Positions 46,086 through 55,223 of a stretch of 64,000 nt of DNA are shown in pieces; position 1 is the stretch's first letter, and every line of letters begins with the position of its first letter. Location: the NCBI RefSeq assembly GCF_000964225.1, contig NZ_BAMZ01000027.1:62001-126000 (forward strand), given 5' to 3'. Source of the DNA: Acetobacter syzygii (GTDB taxonomy: Bacteria; Pseudomonadota; Alphaproteobacteria; Acetobacterales; Acetobacteraceae). Position numbers and translations under genes: made by a program. The notes below the pieces were generated by a model that did not search any database, was not told the origin of the DNA, and was given only the letters and a program-made list of their open reading frames with translations.

Positions 46086-46505
46086 CTCACACAGCCTTGG
46101 GGTTTTTGCGGGTAGGGTGTTCCATACCTTGAACTCTGAGTTGCTTCCAGTTTTTGGTCCTGATTATGGAGGATTATCAAGTTTGAACGTGCAGAAGGCA
46201 GAATTTGGGAGGTGTGGTTAAGAAACAATAAAATTAGAACTATAAAAAAGTAATTCTGAAGATTTTTAAAAATAATATAATTCTATAATTTCAAGGGTGT
46301 GGAGATTTTTATGAGAATTTTAAAATGGAATTCGGTTCGTTTTGAAAATTATAACTTGTGTTTTAGGCGCATTCATGTGCAGATGAACGGGTGGATGCTC
46401 TTATAAGGCAGACTGGCGCGCGTTGTGTTGGTATTGCTTTGTTGGAAGTTACGATTGCGCACGTGTTCTGTGCGCGACCACGATGTTATATAAAGGAGCC
46501 TAGTT
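46086..46505. other. AT-rich region upstream of the cold-shock gene
   Basis: 420 bases without a gene, strongly AT-rich from 46220 to 46330. It should hold the cold-shock promoter and a long untranslated leader, which is common for csp genes. The 11-mer TTTTTATGAGA at 46306-46316 recurs twice upstream of the FAD dehydrogenase operon. Confidence 0.5.
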
Positions 46506-46712
46506 ATGACAACAGGCACCGTAAAATGGTTTAATTCGACCAAAGGCTTTGGTTTTATCCAGCCTGAGGATGGTGGGCAGGACGTGTTTGTTCACATTTC
46601 TGCACTGGAACGTGCAGGTATGGCTTCGCTTAGCGAAGGGCAGCAGATTTCTTATGAAATCGAAGCTGGCCGTAACGGCAAAAAGTCTGCTGTCAATCTC
46701 AAGGCAGCCTAA
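46506..46712 (+). CDS. Cold-shock protein, CspA family
   Basis: 68 residues, a single cold-shock domain: [21 protein letters not shown] with RNP1 KGFGFI, and RNP2 VFVHIS. It binds single-stranded RNA and DNA and melts RNA structure. AAAGGAG lies just upstream of the ATG. It is monocistronic, with its own terminator. Confidence 0.97.
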   Translation: MTTGTVKWFNSTKGFGFIQPEDGGQDVFVHISALERAGMASLSEGQQISYEIEAGRNGKKSAVNLKAA

Positions 46713-46738
46713 GACCAGATTGGCAGAAATGCTGTCTG

Positions 46739-46765
46739 AAGCCGCCTTTCGGGGCGGCTTTTTTT
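46739..46765 (+). terminator. Terminator of the cold-shock gene
   Basis: AAGCCGCC (46739-46746) pairs with GGCGGCTT (46753-46760) around TTTCGG, then T to 46765. Confidence 0.9.
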
Positions 46766-46781
46766 ATGCCTGCAAATACAG

Positions 46782-47918
46782 TTATGCGACCGAAGGTGAA
46801 TGGCGCACACGTTGTAGCAAATAGCTGATCAAAGCGCCCAGTAAGCAACAACCAGCGCTGGTCAGGAACATGGCTGTGTAGCCGGAAAATTCAATAATAG
46901 GTCCAAGGGTAAAGCCGGAACAGGCAATCGCCAGATCTAAAAAAATGGAATAGGCGCTCAAGGCTGCACCGCGGTTTCGTGGGCCGGCTTTGTTCACGGC
47001 CAACACGCCAAGAGCTGGGAAGAGAAGTGAAAATCCTGCTCCAGTTAAAGCCGCACCTAAAAGAGCATTATGGCGTGATGGAAAAATGCCAATAATGCCA
47101 AGTCCGATGGTTTCGACCAGAAGCGAAATAATGGCGACAAATACGCCGCCACGTCGCTTTATCTGGGACGCAAAGAAAAAGCGAATGCAAACAAATACAC
47201 CGCCAAAAACAGCGAGTGCCGTGGCGGCACCAGCCCAATGGTGGGCGGCATAATAGAGGGCAAGAAAAGACGAAATTGCGGCAAACCCAATAGAACCAGC
47301 CGCAAGGGCACAGCCATGCCATAGAACAAGGCGCAGAGCTTTGCGGAAGGAAAGAGGCGTTTCCGTGGAAGGGTGTGGCTGCGCTCCCTGATAAAAGCCA
47401 ATCAGAGCAAGCCCGAACAAGGGAAGAGCGGCTGATAATGCACCAACAGCCACTAACCCTCCATAAGGCGATGGTATAAGGGCTAAAGTGGCCCCTACGG
47501 GTGCACCAAGGGCAATGCCTCCATAGGAACAGATTCCATTCCACGATATGGCAAGAGCTGTATTTTCAGCACCAGCGCGGTGGATATTCCAGATGATCAC
47601 CCCTGTTGATGTCCAGCTTTCTGCCCAGCCTAGAAAAAGGCGACTGAGCAGGAGAATTCCTAGGGAGACGGCAGGCATATGTTGCATCATGCCTGCCCAC
47701 CCTAAAAGAGCCCCGGCAGAAACACAGCTAAGTAACCCACCAATAACGACCGGTTTGGGGCCAATTTTATCTACCAGTCGCCCCGCGGAAGAGCGGGCGG
47801 CAAAGGTAGCCAAATATTGCAAGGCAAAGGTTAGTCCGGCCAGCGTTGTGCTGTAACCAAGGACCGTATGCACAAAAATGGTCAGAACGGCATTGGGTAA
47901 TCCAATGACAATATACAC
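46782..47918 (-). CDS. MFS transporter (start unclear)
   Basis: At least 378 residues with about eleven membrane helices; ARSSAGRLVDKIGPKPVV is the MFS loop 2-3 motif and SRLFLGWAESWTSTG follows. It is a sugar- or drug-efflux-like MFS protein of unknown substrate. The GTG at 47918 lies inside the first helix: the same frame continues upstream to the stop at 48054-48056, encoding SRVLSVVLFNLLVY just before VIGLPNAVL, which looks like a complete helix 1. That stretch has no ATG, GTG or TTG. Either a rare start or a frameshift near the 5' end is possible. Confidence 0.8.
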   Translation of the reverse strand: MYIVIGLPNAVLTIFVHTVLGYSTTLAGLTFALQYLATFAARSSAGRLVDKIGPKPVVIGGLLSCVSAGALLGWAGMMQHMPAVSLGILLLSRLFLGWAESWTSTGVIIWNIHRAGAENTALAISWNGICSYGGIALGAPVGATLALIPSPYGGLVAVGALSAALPLFGLALIGFYQGAQPHPSTETPLSFRKALRLVLWHGCALAAGSIGFAAISSFLALYYAAHHWAGAATALAVFGGVFVCIRFFFASQIKRRGGVFVAIISLLVETIGLGIIGIFPSRHNALLGAALTGAGFSLLFPALGVLAVNKAGPRNRGAALSAYSIFLDLAIACSGFTLGPIIEFSGYTAMFLTSAGCCLLGALISYLLQRVRHSPSVA

Positions 47919-48228
47919 GAGTAAATTGAACAGAACGACAGACAGTACTCTGCTGACCGGAGATGCATCGGATGTTTGTGAGGTACCTATATGCCAATTG
48001 GACCAGATTTCTGGGGGTTTGCACAGTAAGCAAGCTGTTAGGCTGCGATGCCGTTATGCGAGTTTGCCCCTATGGGTATGATAAGGTCTCGGACTAATCT
48101 GCTGGCATTGTAGGATTTCGCTTCTATTGTGGCTGGGTTTGTTAAGAATGTTCAAAACCACGCGCACTAATTAGACCAATCAGTCTAGTTGTATTGACTA
48201 TCTATAATAGATACTCTATCAAAAACCC
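47919..48228. other. Divergent control region between MFS and TetR genes
   Basis: 310 bases. Part (to about 48050) is probably the missing 5' end of the MFS gene. The rest holds the TetR-type dyad at 48172-48187 and a -10-like TATAAT at 48203-48208. Confidence 0.55.
48172..48187 (+). promoter_or_regulatory. Candidate TetR-family operator
   Basis: TAGAC (48172-48176) and GTCTA (48183-48187) form an inverted repeat around CAATCA. It lies just upstream of a TATAAT (48203-48208), overlapping the expected -35 region of the TetR gene, so autorepression is plausible. The TAGAC...GTCTA pattern resembles the NemR-type operator. Confidence 0.6.
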
Positions 48229-48822
48229 ATGAGTGTTGTAGAAAAGCATAATGCAGCCAGAAGGCGTATTGTAGAGGCCGCGCGCACTATTGTTGGAGAA
48301 CGCGGTTTTTCTGCTGTGGGTATTTCCCAAATACTGGAAGTGGCCAGTATTCCTAAAGGATCATTTTACCATTATTTTGATTCCAAGGAAGCTTTTGGCG
48401 AAGAGCTTTTGCGTATTTATATGGATGATTATCTGCAAAAAATGGATACTCTGTTCTCACCCAGCGTGGGGAATGCAGCGGATCAGTTGTTTGCCTATTT
48501 TCGTTTTTGGCAGGAAACTCATGTGGATGGCAAAATTGGCGATAAATGCCTGATTGTTAAATTGGCGGCCGAAGTTTCTGACCTGTCAGAACGGATGCGT
48601 AGAATTCTGGATTCTGGGACGGCTAAGGCCATTGACCGCATTGCCCGGACTATTGCGCAAGGGCAGAATGAAGGATGTGTGCGGCAGGGGATGGAGCCAC
48701 AGGTTCTGGCCGGTGCCCTCTACCAGCTTTGGCTTGGTGCAACCTTGATGGTGAAGATTACGCATCGGTCCCAGCCGTTTGAAAAGACATGGTTAGCATC
48801 CGAACGGCTACTTCTGCCTTAA
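48229..48822 (+). CDS. TetR/AcrR family transcriptional regulator
   Basis: 197 residues. The N-terminal helix-turn-helix reads ARTIVGERGFSAVGISQIL, then IPKGSFYHYFDSKEAFGEELL, the TetR signature. The C-terminal part carries Cys (DKCLIVKLAAEVSDLSERMR), a pattern seen in NemR-like electrophile sensors; this subfamily placement is inference. It is divergent from the MFS gene and followed by an aldehyde dehydrogenase gene, either of which could be its target. ATG 48229 has no good ribosome binding site. Confidence 0.88.
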   Translation: MSVVEKHNAARRRIVEAARTIVGERGFSAVGISQILEVASIPKGSFYHYFDSKEAFGEELLRIYMDDYLQKMDTLFSPSVGNAADQLFAYFRFWQETHVDGKIGDKCLIVKLAAEVSDLSERMRRILDSGTAKAIDRIARTIAQGQNEGCVRQGMEPQVLAGALYQLWLGATLMVKITHRSQPFEKTWLASERLLLP

Positions 48823-48842
48823 TGCAAAAAATGGTTTGCATT
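48821..48842. repeat. 8-bp inverted repeat at the TetR gene stop
   Basis: AATGCAAA (48821-48828) and TTTGCATT (48835-48842) around AAATGG, overlapping the TAA. It may end the transcript, although no T-run follows directly, or bind a regulator. Confidence 0.5.
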
Positions 48843-49237
48843 AAATCAGGACCTAATACGTCTTTTTTAAATTATTGTATTACAATCACTTATCTTATGC
48901 GTGCATGGTGCGCAGGGCGGATATGAGACGATCGGTCTAATTATTGCGTTGACCACATCTGTATCCATACATATACAGACAGTATGAGCAGCACAGAAAT
49001 GCAAACACCTGCATGAAGAGTGTGACAGATCTTCGGTTTTGGCAGAAATGTTTTTCTGTGTGGCGTTGTGGTCGAACATGCCCCCGTTGTTGCAGCATTG
49101 CGGTGTGTGTTTGTCCATATTTGAGTTGACCGGTCTATTCACGATTCTTCCCGATGCTCCGCGCAGTTCGGGATCTGGGGGCAGGGTGAGGGCACGTGTT
49201 GCCTGCCCTGACTACCGCTAACACTTGTGAGGTAAAA
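48843..49237. other. Intergenic region upstream of aldehyde dehydrogenase
   Basis: 395 bases with no credible gene. Two short dyads of the AGAC/GTCT type occur, AGAC-N5-GTCT at 48926-48938 and GACCGGTC at 49128-49135, but their spacing differs from the 48172 site. The promoter of the dehydrogenase gene is expected here. Confidence 0.5.
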
Positions 49238-50629
49238 ATGGCCTACGCGACAACTAATCCATACACGGGCGAAGTTCTTGCCACTTTTCCCGATGCAACA
49301 GATGCAGAAGTCCAGAGCGCACTGACACAGGCCCATGAGGCTTATGAAAGCTGGCGGGAAACATCTTTTGCAGAACGTGCACGCATTATGAATGCTGCTG
49401 CAGCGATTTTGCGCCGCGATGTGGATAAATATGCCCTGCTTGGCACGCTGGAAATGGGCAAACTGTTTGAAGAATCAAAAAAAGAAGTCATTCTTTCAGC
49501 AGAAATTTTTGAATATTACGCAAAATACGCCGAAGAACTGCTGAAGCCAGAAGTCCTGCCGGTTGCAGACCCTGCAGAGGGCAAAGCAGTTCTGGTGCAT
49601 GAACCGCTGGGTATTGTTCTGGCTATTGAGCCGTGGAATTTTCCTTTCTATCAGGTTGTTCGCATTATTGCGCCCCAGCTTTCTGCTGGTAATGCCGTAC
49701 TGCTCAAACACGCATCCAATCTGCCGCAGTGTGCTGCCGCCTGCCAGAGCCTGATGGAAGAAGCCGGTTTGCCCAAGGGGCTGTTCCGTAATCTTTATGC
49801 TGCCCGCCCCCATACTGCGATGATTCTGAATGACCCGCGCGTATGTGGCGTGGCTTTAACCGGGTCTGAAGGTGCGGGTGTCATTATTGCTGGCACCGCT
49901 GGTAAGGCTTTGAAAAAAGCGACTATGGAACTGGGGGGCGCAGACGCCTTCATTGTTCTGGACGACGCAGATGTGGAAAAAGCAGCCAAATGGGCTGTTC
50001 TGGGCCGTCATTGGAATGCTGGTCAGGTTTGCGTGTCTGCCAAGCGCTTGATTGTTGCAGATGCTGTATATGACCGCTTTTTGGAGCTGTACAAAAAAGG
50101 TGTGGCCGAACTGAAGGCGGGTGATCCTATGGATCCGTCCACCACCTTGGCGCCTCTTTCTTCCCAGGCAGCCAAAGATGACCTGCATGACCAAGTTACG
50201 CGGGCCATGAGCCACGGTGCCAAGGTGGAAGTTATTGGTGCACCTGTGCCGGGTAAAGGTGCTTTCTTCCAGCCTCTGCTGATGACTGGTCTGGATGAAA
50301 ACAATGAAGCGCGGCATTGGGAATTCTTTGGCCCTGTAACGCAGCTTTATCGTGCAAAAGACGAAAACGATGCCGTGCGCATTGCCAATGACTCGCCTTA
50401 TGGTCTGGGCGGTTCTGTCTTTACGCGCGATGAAGCACGTGGCGCGCGTGTTGCAGCCCGTATTCGTACCGGTATGGTGTTTATCAACCATCCTTTGGTA
50501 CCGAAGGCAGATCTACCGTTTGGTGGTATTGCCCGCTCGGGTTATGGCCGTGAACTGATTGGTCTGGGGATCAAAGAGTTTGTTAACCACAAGCTTATCA
50601 ATACGGTTGATATTGACGCGCCGTTCTGA
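49238..50629 (+). CDS. NAD(P)-dependent aldehyde dehydrogenase, succinate-semialdehyde type
   Basis: 463 residues, the short SSADH class (Sad/YneI size). Glu231 in MELGGAD and Cys265 in NAGQVCVSAKR are the catalytic pair, and EPWNFPFYQVVRI is the N-terminal landmark. It oxidises a semialdehyde or another aldehyde to the acid in the cytosol. Start: ATG 49238 follows GAGGT by five bases; the frame opens 42 bases earlier at a GTG. It could be induced through the TetR regulator upstream, but that is inference. Confidence 0.9.
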   Translation: MAYATTNPYTGEVLATFPDATDAEVQSALTQAHEAYESWRETSFAERARIMNAAAAILRRDVDKYALLGTLEMGKLFEESKKEVILSAEIFEYYAKYAEELLKPEVLPVADPAEGKAVLVHEPLGIVLAIEPWNFPFYQVVRIIAPQLSAGNAVLLKHASNLPQCAAACQSLMEEAGLPKGLFRNLYAARPHTAMILNDPRVCGVALTGSEGAGVIIAGTAGKALKKATMELGGADAFIVLDDADVEKAAKWAVLGRHWNAGQVCVSAKRLIVADAVYDRFLELYKKGVAELKAGDPMDPSTTLAPLSSQAAKDDLHDQVTRAMSHGAKVEVIGAPVPGKGAFFQPLLMTGLDENNEARHWEFFGPVTQLYRAKDENDAVRIANDSPYGLGGSVFTRDEARGARVAARIRTGMVFINHPLVPKADLPFGGIARSGYGRELIGLGIKEFVNHKLINTVDIDAPF

Positions 50630-50638
50630 TCAGTTGGT

Positions 50639-50664
50639 CCTGGCAGAAGAGAATTTCTGCCAGG
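50639..50664 (+). terminator. Hairpin after aldehyde dehydrogenase
   Basis: CCTGGCAGAA (50639-50648) pairs with TTCTGCCAGG (50655-50664), ten bases after the stop. The trailing sequence is A/T-rich but has no long T-run. Confidence 0.75.
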
Positions 50665-50742
50665 ATTTAAAAAGTCATATTATAATTTATGCTTTTTAAT
50701 AAAGCATACACTACATCCTCCAAAGTCAAAATAAACGGATAG

Positions 50743-50760
50743 GGCTCCTCGTGGGGAGCC
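50743..50760 (+). promoter_or_regulatory. Leader hairpin masking a ribosome binding site
   Basis: GGCTCC (50743-50748) pairs with GGAGCC (50755-50760). The right arm contains GGAG placed nine bases before the ATG of a 19-codon frame upstream of ndh. Confidence 0.5.
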
Positions 50761-50767
50761 ATATTCT

Positions 50768-50827
50768 ATGGCTCTTCTCTTCCTGCTTTTAAAAGAGGCT
50801 TGTAAAACCGATGTCGTCCAGGTCTGA
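50768..50827 (+). CDS. Possible 19-residue leader peptide overlapping ndh
   Basis: ATG 50768 to TGA 50825-50827 encodes MALLFLLLKEACKTDVVQV, with five Leu in residues 3-8. A GGAG site sits at proper spacing, inside a hairpin arm. The frame overlaps the first 17 bases of ndh, so its translation could open or block the ndh start. It may simply be a chance frame; no homologue is known to me. Confidence 0.35.
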   Translation: MALLFLLLKEACKTDVVQV

Positions 50828-52103
50828 AATTCTCATTGTTGGCGGTGGTGTAGCCGGATTGGCCCTTGCAACGCGTCTGGGAAAAACTCTTGGCAGGCAG
50901 GGAAAAATCTGTATTACTCTGGTGGACAAAAGTTTCTGCCATGTCTGGAAACCCATGTTGCATTGTTTTGCAGCGGGCACAGTCATGAATGAGAATGACC
51001 GCATTAGTTTTATGTCTCAGGCCAGCGGAAACCATTTTGAATTCTGGCCCGGAGAAGTTGTCTCGATTGATCGTGCGAAAAGAGAAGTCACACTCAGTCC
51101 TTTTAATGCATCAGATGGCACACCTGTTCTTGAAAGCCGGACACTGAACTACGATGCCATTGTTCTGGCAGTTGGGAGTTGTGCCAATGATTTTGGTACA
51201 CCCGGAGTTAAAGAGAATTGCCTATTTATTGATAATCTTGTGGAAGCAAATGCTTTTAACGAGAAGTTTCGCATGGAGCTGCTCAAGGCTTTTGCGCATA
51301 CATCCAATTTGGATATTGCGATTGTGGGTGGGGGAGCTACAGGTACCCAGCTTGCAGCAGAACTGCATAAGTCGCTCGAAATTGTGGACCCTGTCAGTTT
51401 GCACGCTTTTGGTAAGGAACCACCCAAGCTCAGCATAACGCTGCTTCAGTCAGGTGCGCGTATTCTACCGGCTTTTCCGGAGGCAGTCTCGGCTGCTGCA
51501 CAGCAGGAGCTGGAGCGTATTGGCGTAAATGTGCGTACATCGGCCAGAGTAGCCGGAGCTGATCAGACCGGGTTTATTCTTAAAGATGGCACGCATGTTC
51601 CTGCGACTTTGCGCGTGTGGGCCGCAGGGGTTAAAGCACCAGAGGTAACACGCGCTTATGGTGGTCTGTCCCTTAACCGTTCAGGGCAGATACAGGTAAA
51701 GCCAAATTTGTGTTCTGTGGACGATGATCGGATTTTTGCAATGGGAGACTGCTCCTTTATTGTAGATGATCCATTGCCTGCAACAGCACAGGTTGCGCGC
51801 CAGCAGGCTATTCATCTGGCCAAGCACCTACCCGCGTGGATTGAACAGGGTAAAGAGGTGCCATCCTGTATTTTCCATAACAAAGGGGCCATTGTCGCTT
51901 TGGGTAATTATAACGGCTGGGCAGCGCTACCGGGGGGACGGGTCCTTGGTGGGGGCTTTATGCGAGGTCTTGCTGCACGTATGGGCCATATTATGCTTTA
52001 TAGGAAACATCAGGTTGAATTGTATGGATGGTGGCGTGGTTTGGCTTCCATTTTTGCAGATCGGATTGAAACCTTTATTCGTCCACAAGTCCGCCTGGAT
52101 TAG
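50811..52103 (+). CDS. ndh: Type II NADH dehydrogenase (NDH-2)
   Basis: 430 residues. ILIVGGGVAGLALATRLG binds FAD, IAIVGGGATGTQLAAELH binds NADH, and RVWAAGVKAPEV plus IFAMGDCSF complete the fold. The C-terminal part (about 380-425) is amphipathic for membrane attachment. It passes electrons from NADH to ubiquinone without proton pumping, the main NADH entry in acetic acid bacteria. AGAGG at 50794-50798 is the likely ribosome binding site, with long spacing (12). Confidence 0.93.
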   Translation: MSSRSEILIVGGGVAGLALATRLGKTLGRQGKICITLVDKSFCHVWKPMLHCFAAGTVMNENDRISFMSQASGNHFEFWPGEVVSIDRAKREVTLSPFNASDGTPVLESRTLNYDAIVLAVGSCANDFGTPGVKENCLFIDNLVEANAFNEKFRMELLKAFAHTSNLDIAIVGGGATGTQLAAELHKSLEIVDPVSLHAFGKEPPKLSITLLQSGARILPAFPEAVSAAAQQELERIGVNVRTSARVAGADQTGFILKDGTHVPATLRVWAAGVKAPEVTRAYGGLSLNRSGQIQVKPNLCSVDDDRIFAMGDCSFIVDDPLPATAQVARQQAIHLAKHLPAWIEQGKEVPSCIFHNKGAIVALGNYNGWAALPGGRVLGGGFMRGLAARMGHIMLYRKHQVELYGWWRGLASIFADRIETFIRPQVRLD

Positions 52104-52230
52104 GTTTTAGAGTTAAACTGTTTTTCCAAGCTGTAAAAAAAAGCCATATTATTTTGTGGCAGCACTTTCTTGGCTTGTTAACATAAGTGGGGAAGGTGCT
52201 GCTTATCCAGATCATAATAGTGTAGAATAT

Positions 52231-54096
52231 TCAGTTCTGGAATGGGTAATACCGGAATGTGACAAAAACGGTGTTGCCATTTGCTGTTGGGCGGGAGGCA
52301 TTGCCTGCGTTATCAACGCCACGGAACGCAAATTTGCGGACGTAGGTATATTGCAGTCCCGTCATCACGCTACCATAACGTCCGTCCAGCAGATGCCACC
52401 ATCCACCCATTGTGTAGGACGCCAAAGACTGGGTCTGTGCATTGCAGGTGCCAAGCATGATCGAGCAGCCAGAAAGATTGGCGTTGGGTGATCCGTAACC
52501 ATAATAATTGCCATCCGCACCTTCATAGACGCTACGGTGCGCCGCTTCCACACCACCGTAGGTGTAAAGCAGCAAATTATCTGTTGGGTGGCCGATTAAG
52601 CCAAGAGATCCAATAATTTCGCGCAAAGGTGCTGGGGCACCAGAACTGCGGAAGGTCATGTCCGGTAACTGGCTGGGACCATATCTGCCGACGCCCTTGC
52701 CTGCCAGCACGTCTCCAACAAGCTGCATTTTGCCTGCGAGTAGCGGAACTGCCATGGATCCGCCAACACCACCTCCGAACGCTACGCGAGAGTGGGCTTG
52801 GCCACCAACTCCACCACTGCCACCTCCGTTGACCACAATAGTGCGGAACCAGCGTGCCAGACCATACAGTTCATAGTGCCCTGCAGATGTATCAACCGCG
52901 CCTTTAAGAACAATATCGGGTGCTGCGTCCAGACTGTAATGTGCTTCCGGGTCCAACATGCCTGTACCGGTGCTGTTGTAAATGACATGAGGCCCAGATG
53001 TCTGACCCATGGCGGGGGGAATGTTACCGCCTGAATCCAGCGTTGAATCATCAAAACCAAGCGTGGCCTGTGGTGTTTCCACCGAAAGGCCAAGCCACCA
53101 TTTGCGATGGAAGTCCTTGATAAAGCGCACCTGAGGAACGCGGGTGAAGATAACGCCGGGAATAAGGTTACTATCCACAACAGGAGGAAGTTGTTCGTGC
53201 CTGCGCAGGAGGGTGTTGGTGTATCCGGTGGTCAAACTCCACGCCTGACCCGCCAGAAAATGCAGGCCAAGGTCGCGGTCATCCGCGGCAAGGTAGGCTT
53301 GCCGCATTCTGGGAACATAGCTGTTGGTCTGCACGGCGTTGGAGTTGCTGCCAGAGCCGCCAAAGTCGCTTTCCACATAGGCTTCAACAGTAACCCCTTT
53401 GGCGGGCTTCCCTTCAATAAGCAGGCTAAAACGGCTGAGTTGTGCAGTCGGGCGGTATTCCGAGGCATGCGCATTAGGATTGCCCGAATATGGGAAGGAA
53501 CCCCATGGGGTTGCGGGGCCTGCTGTTAGGTTTTTGTCACGGTAGATATTGGACATATCCACAAATCCGCCGAGTTTGACGGAGACAGAACCAATTTTAA
53601 AAATAGGAGGCAGGCTATCCACTTCCGTCTGGGTGAGTGCCGTGGGGCTGGAAGAAGACAGATTGATACTTTTGACGGTTGATTGCCCCTGTGCCTCGGT
53701 AAGGGGGGCAGGATCGGCAGAAAATGGTGCCACAGGTTGATTATTGATGCGAATGGGGCCAGCCAGAGCATCATCTGGCTGACTGCTCAACGGGGGTGGG
53801 TTGGTCTGGCCTAGATGTGCGGTCGTGCGGTAAGGAGACCGGTTTGTGCCAGACGGCATTGTATGGGCCTGCGTTGCCCCCGATGGGTGATGTGTGTTGG
53901 TGTGACTGCTTTTTTGATTTTTTTGCAGTTCTTTGACCTGAGCTTGAAGTTGAAAAACCATGCTACGCAGCTGGGCGATCTCGGCGCTGCTGTCTGCCTG
54001 TGCGCGGTGGAGCGGGTATATGGTGCAGGCGATGGCCAGAGAAAGACCAAAATGCCAGAGTTTTTGATGATGCATGTGCGAATGTTGTTTTTTCAC
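52231..54096 (-). CDS. Large outer-membrane porin with coiled-coil N-terminus (DcaP-like)
   Basis: 621 residues. A signal peptide (about 1-34, ending RAQA) precedes a heptad-like segment AEIAQLRSMVFQLQAQVKELQK, as in trimeric periplasmic coiled coils. A Ser/Pro/Thr-rich linker runs to about residue 160. A beta-barrel follows (SVKLGGFVDMSNIYRD ... FVTFRYYPFQN). This order is that of DcaP-type porins, which take up small organic acids. The transported compound is unknown. The Crp/Fnr regulator lies upstream on the same strand. Confidence 0.85.
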   Translation of the reverse strand: MKKQHSHMHHQKLWHFGLSLAIACTIYPLHRAQADSSAEIAQLRSMVFQLQAQVKELQKNQKSSHTNTHHPSGATQAHTMPSGTNRSPYRTTAHLGQTNPPPLSSQPDDALAGPIRINNQPVAPFSADPAPLTEAQGQSTVKSINLSSSSPTALTQTEVDSLPPIFKIGSVSVKLGGFVDMSNIYRDKNLTAGPATPWGSFPYSGNPNAHASEYRPTAQLSRFSLLIEGKPAKGVTVEAYVESDFGGSGSNSNAVQTNSYVPRMRQAYLAADDRDLGLHFLAGQAWSLTTGYTNTLLRRHEQLPPVVDSNLIPGVIFTRVPQVRFIKDFHRKWWLGLSVETPQATLGFDDSTLDSGGNIPPAMGQTSGPHVIYNSTGTGMLDPEAHYSLDAAPDIVLKGAVDTSAGHYELYGLARWFRTIVVNGGGSGGVGGQAHSRVAFGGGVGGSMAVPLLAGKMQLVGDVLAGKGVGRYGPSQLPDMTFRSSGAPAPLREIIGSLGLIGHPTDNLLLYTYGGVEAAHRSVYEGADGNYYGYGSPNANLSGCSIMLGTCNAQTQSLASYTMGGWWHLLDGRYGSVMTGLQYTYVRKFAFRGVDNAGNASRPTANGNTVFVTFRYYPFQN

Positions 54097-54311
54097 CCTG
54101 ACCGATCCTTATGTGCCGGTCAGAGGCGACTATCATTTATTACAGTGCCTTACCGATAACGCAGGAGTGATTTAACGGGGATTGGGGTCGTATAGATATG
54201 CCAATTTTACCACCCATCCATACAGAGACAGATATGCGGATAAAGCACTGGATAGGCATGAGAGCACACCGTGGGTGACATGAGGCCAGAATATTATGTG
54301 GACGGGGGCGT

Positions 54312-55016
54312 TTATGTCAGTTGTAATTTGTGCATGTTGAGCTGTATCTGCCTGTGATTGAGCTTTTTAATATAACCATTGGTTTCCAGATATTTGAATA
54401 TTCGACTTGTTGTTTCAAATGTCATTCCCAGGTAGTCGGCAATATCTTTTCTGCTCATGATCAGGGTTAATACTTGTGTAGATGGGTTAAAATAATTGGG
54501 GATTTTTTTGTATTCCAACAAAAAACCTATCAGCTTGCTGGTCGCTGTTGGGCAGGACATGAGGGTAATATGGGTTTTGGCAGCCATAAGAGAGGCCATT
54601 TTTTGCTGGAGCAAAAGGTTTGTTATGTTGGGGTGTTCTTGAGCAAGAACCTGAACAGAACTGAGCTTAAAACGCTTTAGGTGTACATCCACAAGGGTTG
54701 TTGCGGACCATGCGTAAGTCTCATTTTCTGCAATGCCAAAAAATCTGTCTGGCCACAAAAAATCGAGTACCAGATTACGACCATCTTCAAGCTGATAGTC
54801 CAGTTTGAGTGCGCCAGACTGAATGAAATAAAGAAAATCTGCATGTTCTCCCTGGCGGAAGATGATGCTTTTGGCGGGTTTTTTAAGGTCTGTACAGATT
54901 GTATTGAGTACAGAAAAGGTATTATCCCCCATTATCCGGGATTTTATTGGAAAAATTGCATCAGAATAACATGGAGTATGGTGGGGAATAACGTGCTGCA
55001 CGTTATGGATTACCAC
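54312..55016 (-). CDS. Crp/Fnr family transcriptional regulator
   Basis: 234 residues. A cyclic-nucleotide-binding fold (about 40-145, IIFRQGEHADFLYFIQSGALKL) and a C-terminal winged helix (SRKDIADYLGMTFETTSRIFKYLETNGYI) are clear. The ETTSR recognition helix is like FnrN/FixK, but the N-terminal four-Cys cluster of oxygen-sensing FNR is absent. Start uncertain: GTG 55016 versus ATG 54932, which would remove 28 non-conserved residues. A 15-base palindrome (54990-55004) lies between the two. Confidence 0.87.
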   Translation of the reverse strand: MVIHNVQHVIPHHTPCYSDAIFPIKSRIMGDNTFSVLNTICTDLKKPAKSIIFRQGEHADFLYFIQSGALKLDYQLEDGRNLVLDFLWPDRFFGIAENETYAWSATTLVDVHLKRFKLSSVQVLAQEHPNITNLLLQQKMASLMAAKTHITLMSCPTATSKLIGFLLEYKKIPNYFNPSTQVLTLIMSRKDIADYLGMTFETTSRIFKYLETNGYIKKLNHRQIQLNMHKLQLT

Positions 55017-55223
55017 GTAAAAAACCGGAATGCTGGCACAGATTGGTATTTATGGTGCGTGCTCCTCATGCCGGTAGACCCTTTCTTGTGTCGGCTGAGT
55101 GGATGATGACACAACAAGTAAACGAAACGGGACCGTTTCGCAATATCGATTGATGGCTATTTAACGGCAGGCTCATTCCTGCGGACATCGATCCTGCAAG
55201 AGTTTGGGTTAAAAAGATCTGAG

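Noticed and set aside
48926-49135. AGAC/GTCT dyads at 48926-48938 and 49128-49135 as further copies of the TetR operator
   Set aside because: Their spacers (5 and 2 bases) differ from the 6 bases at 48172-48187, so they are not convincing copies without binding data.
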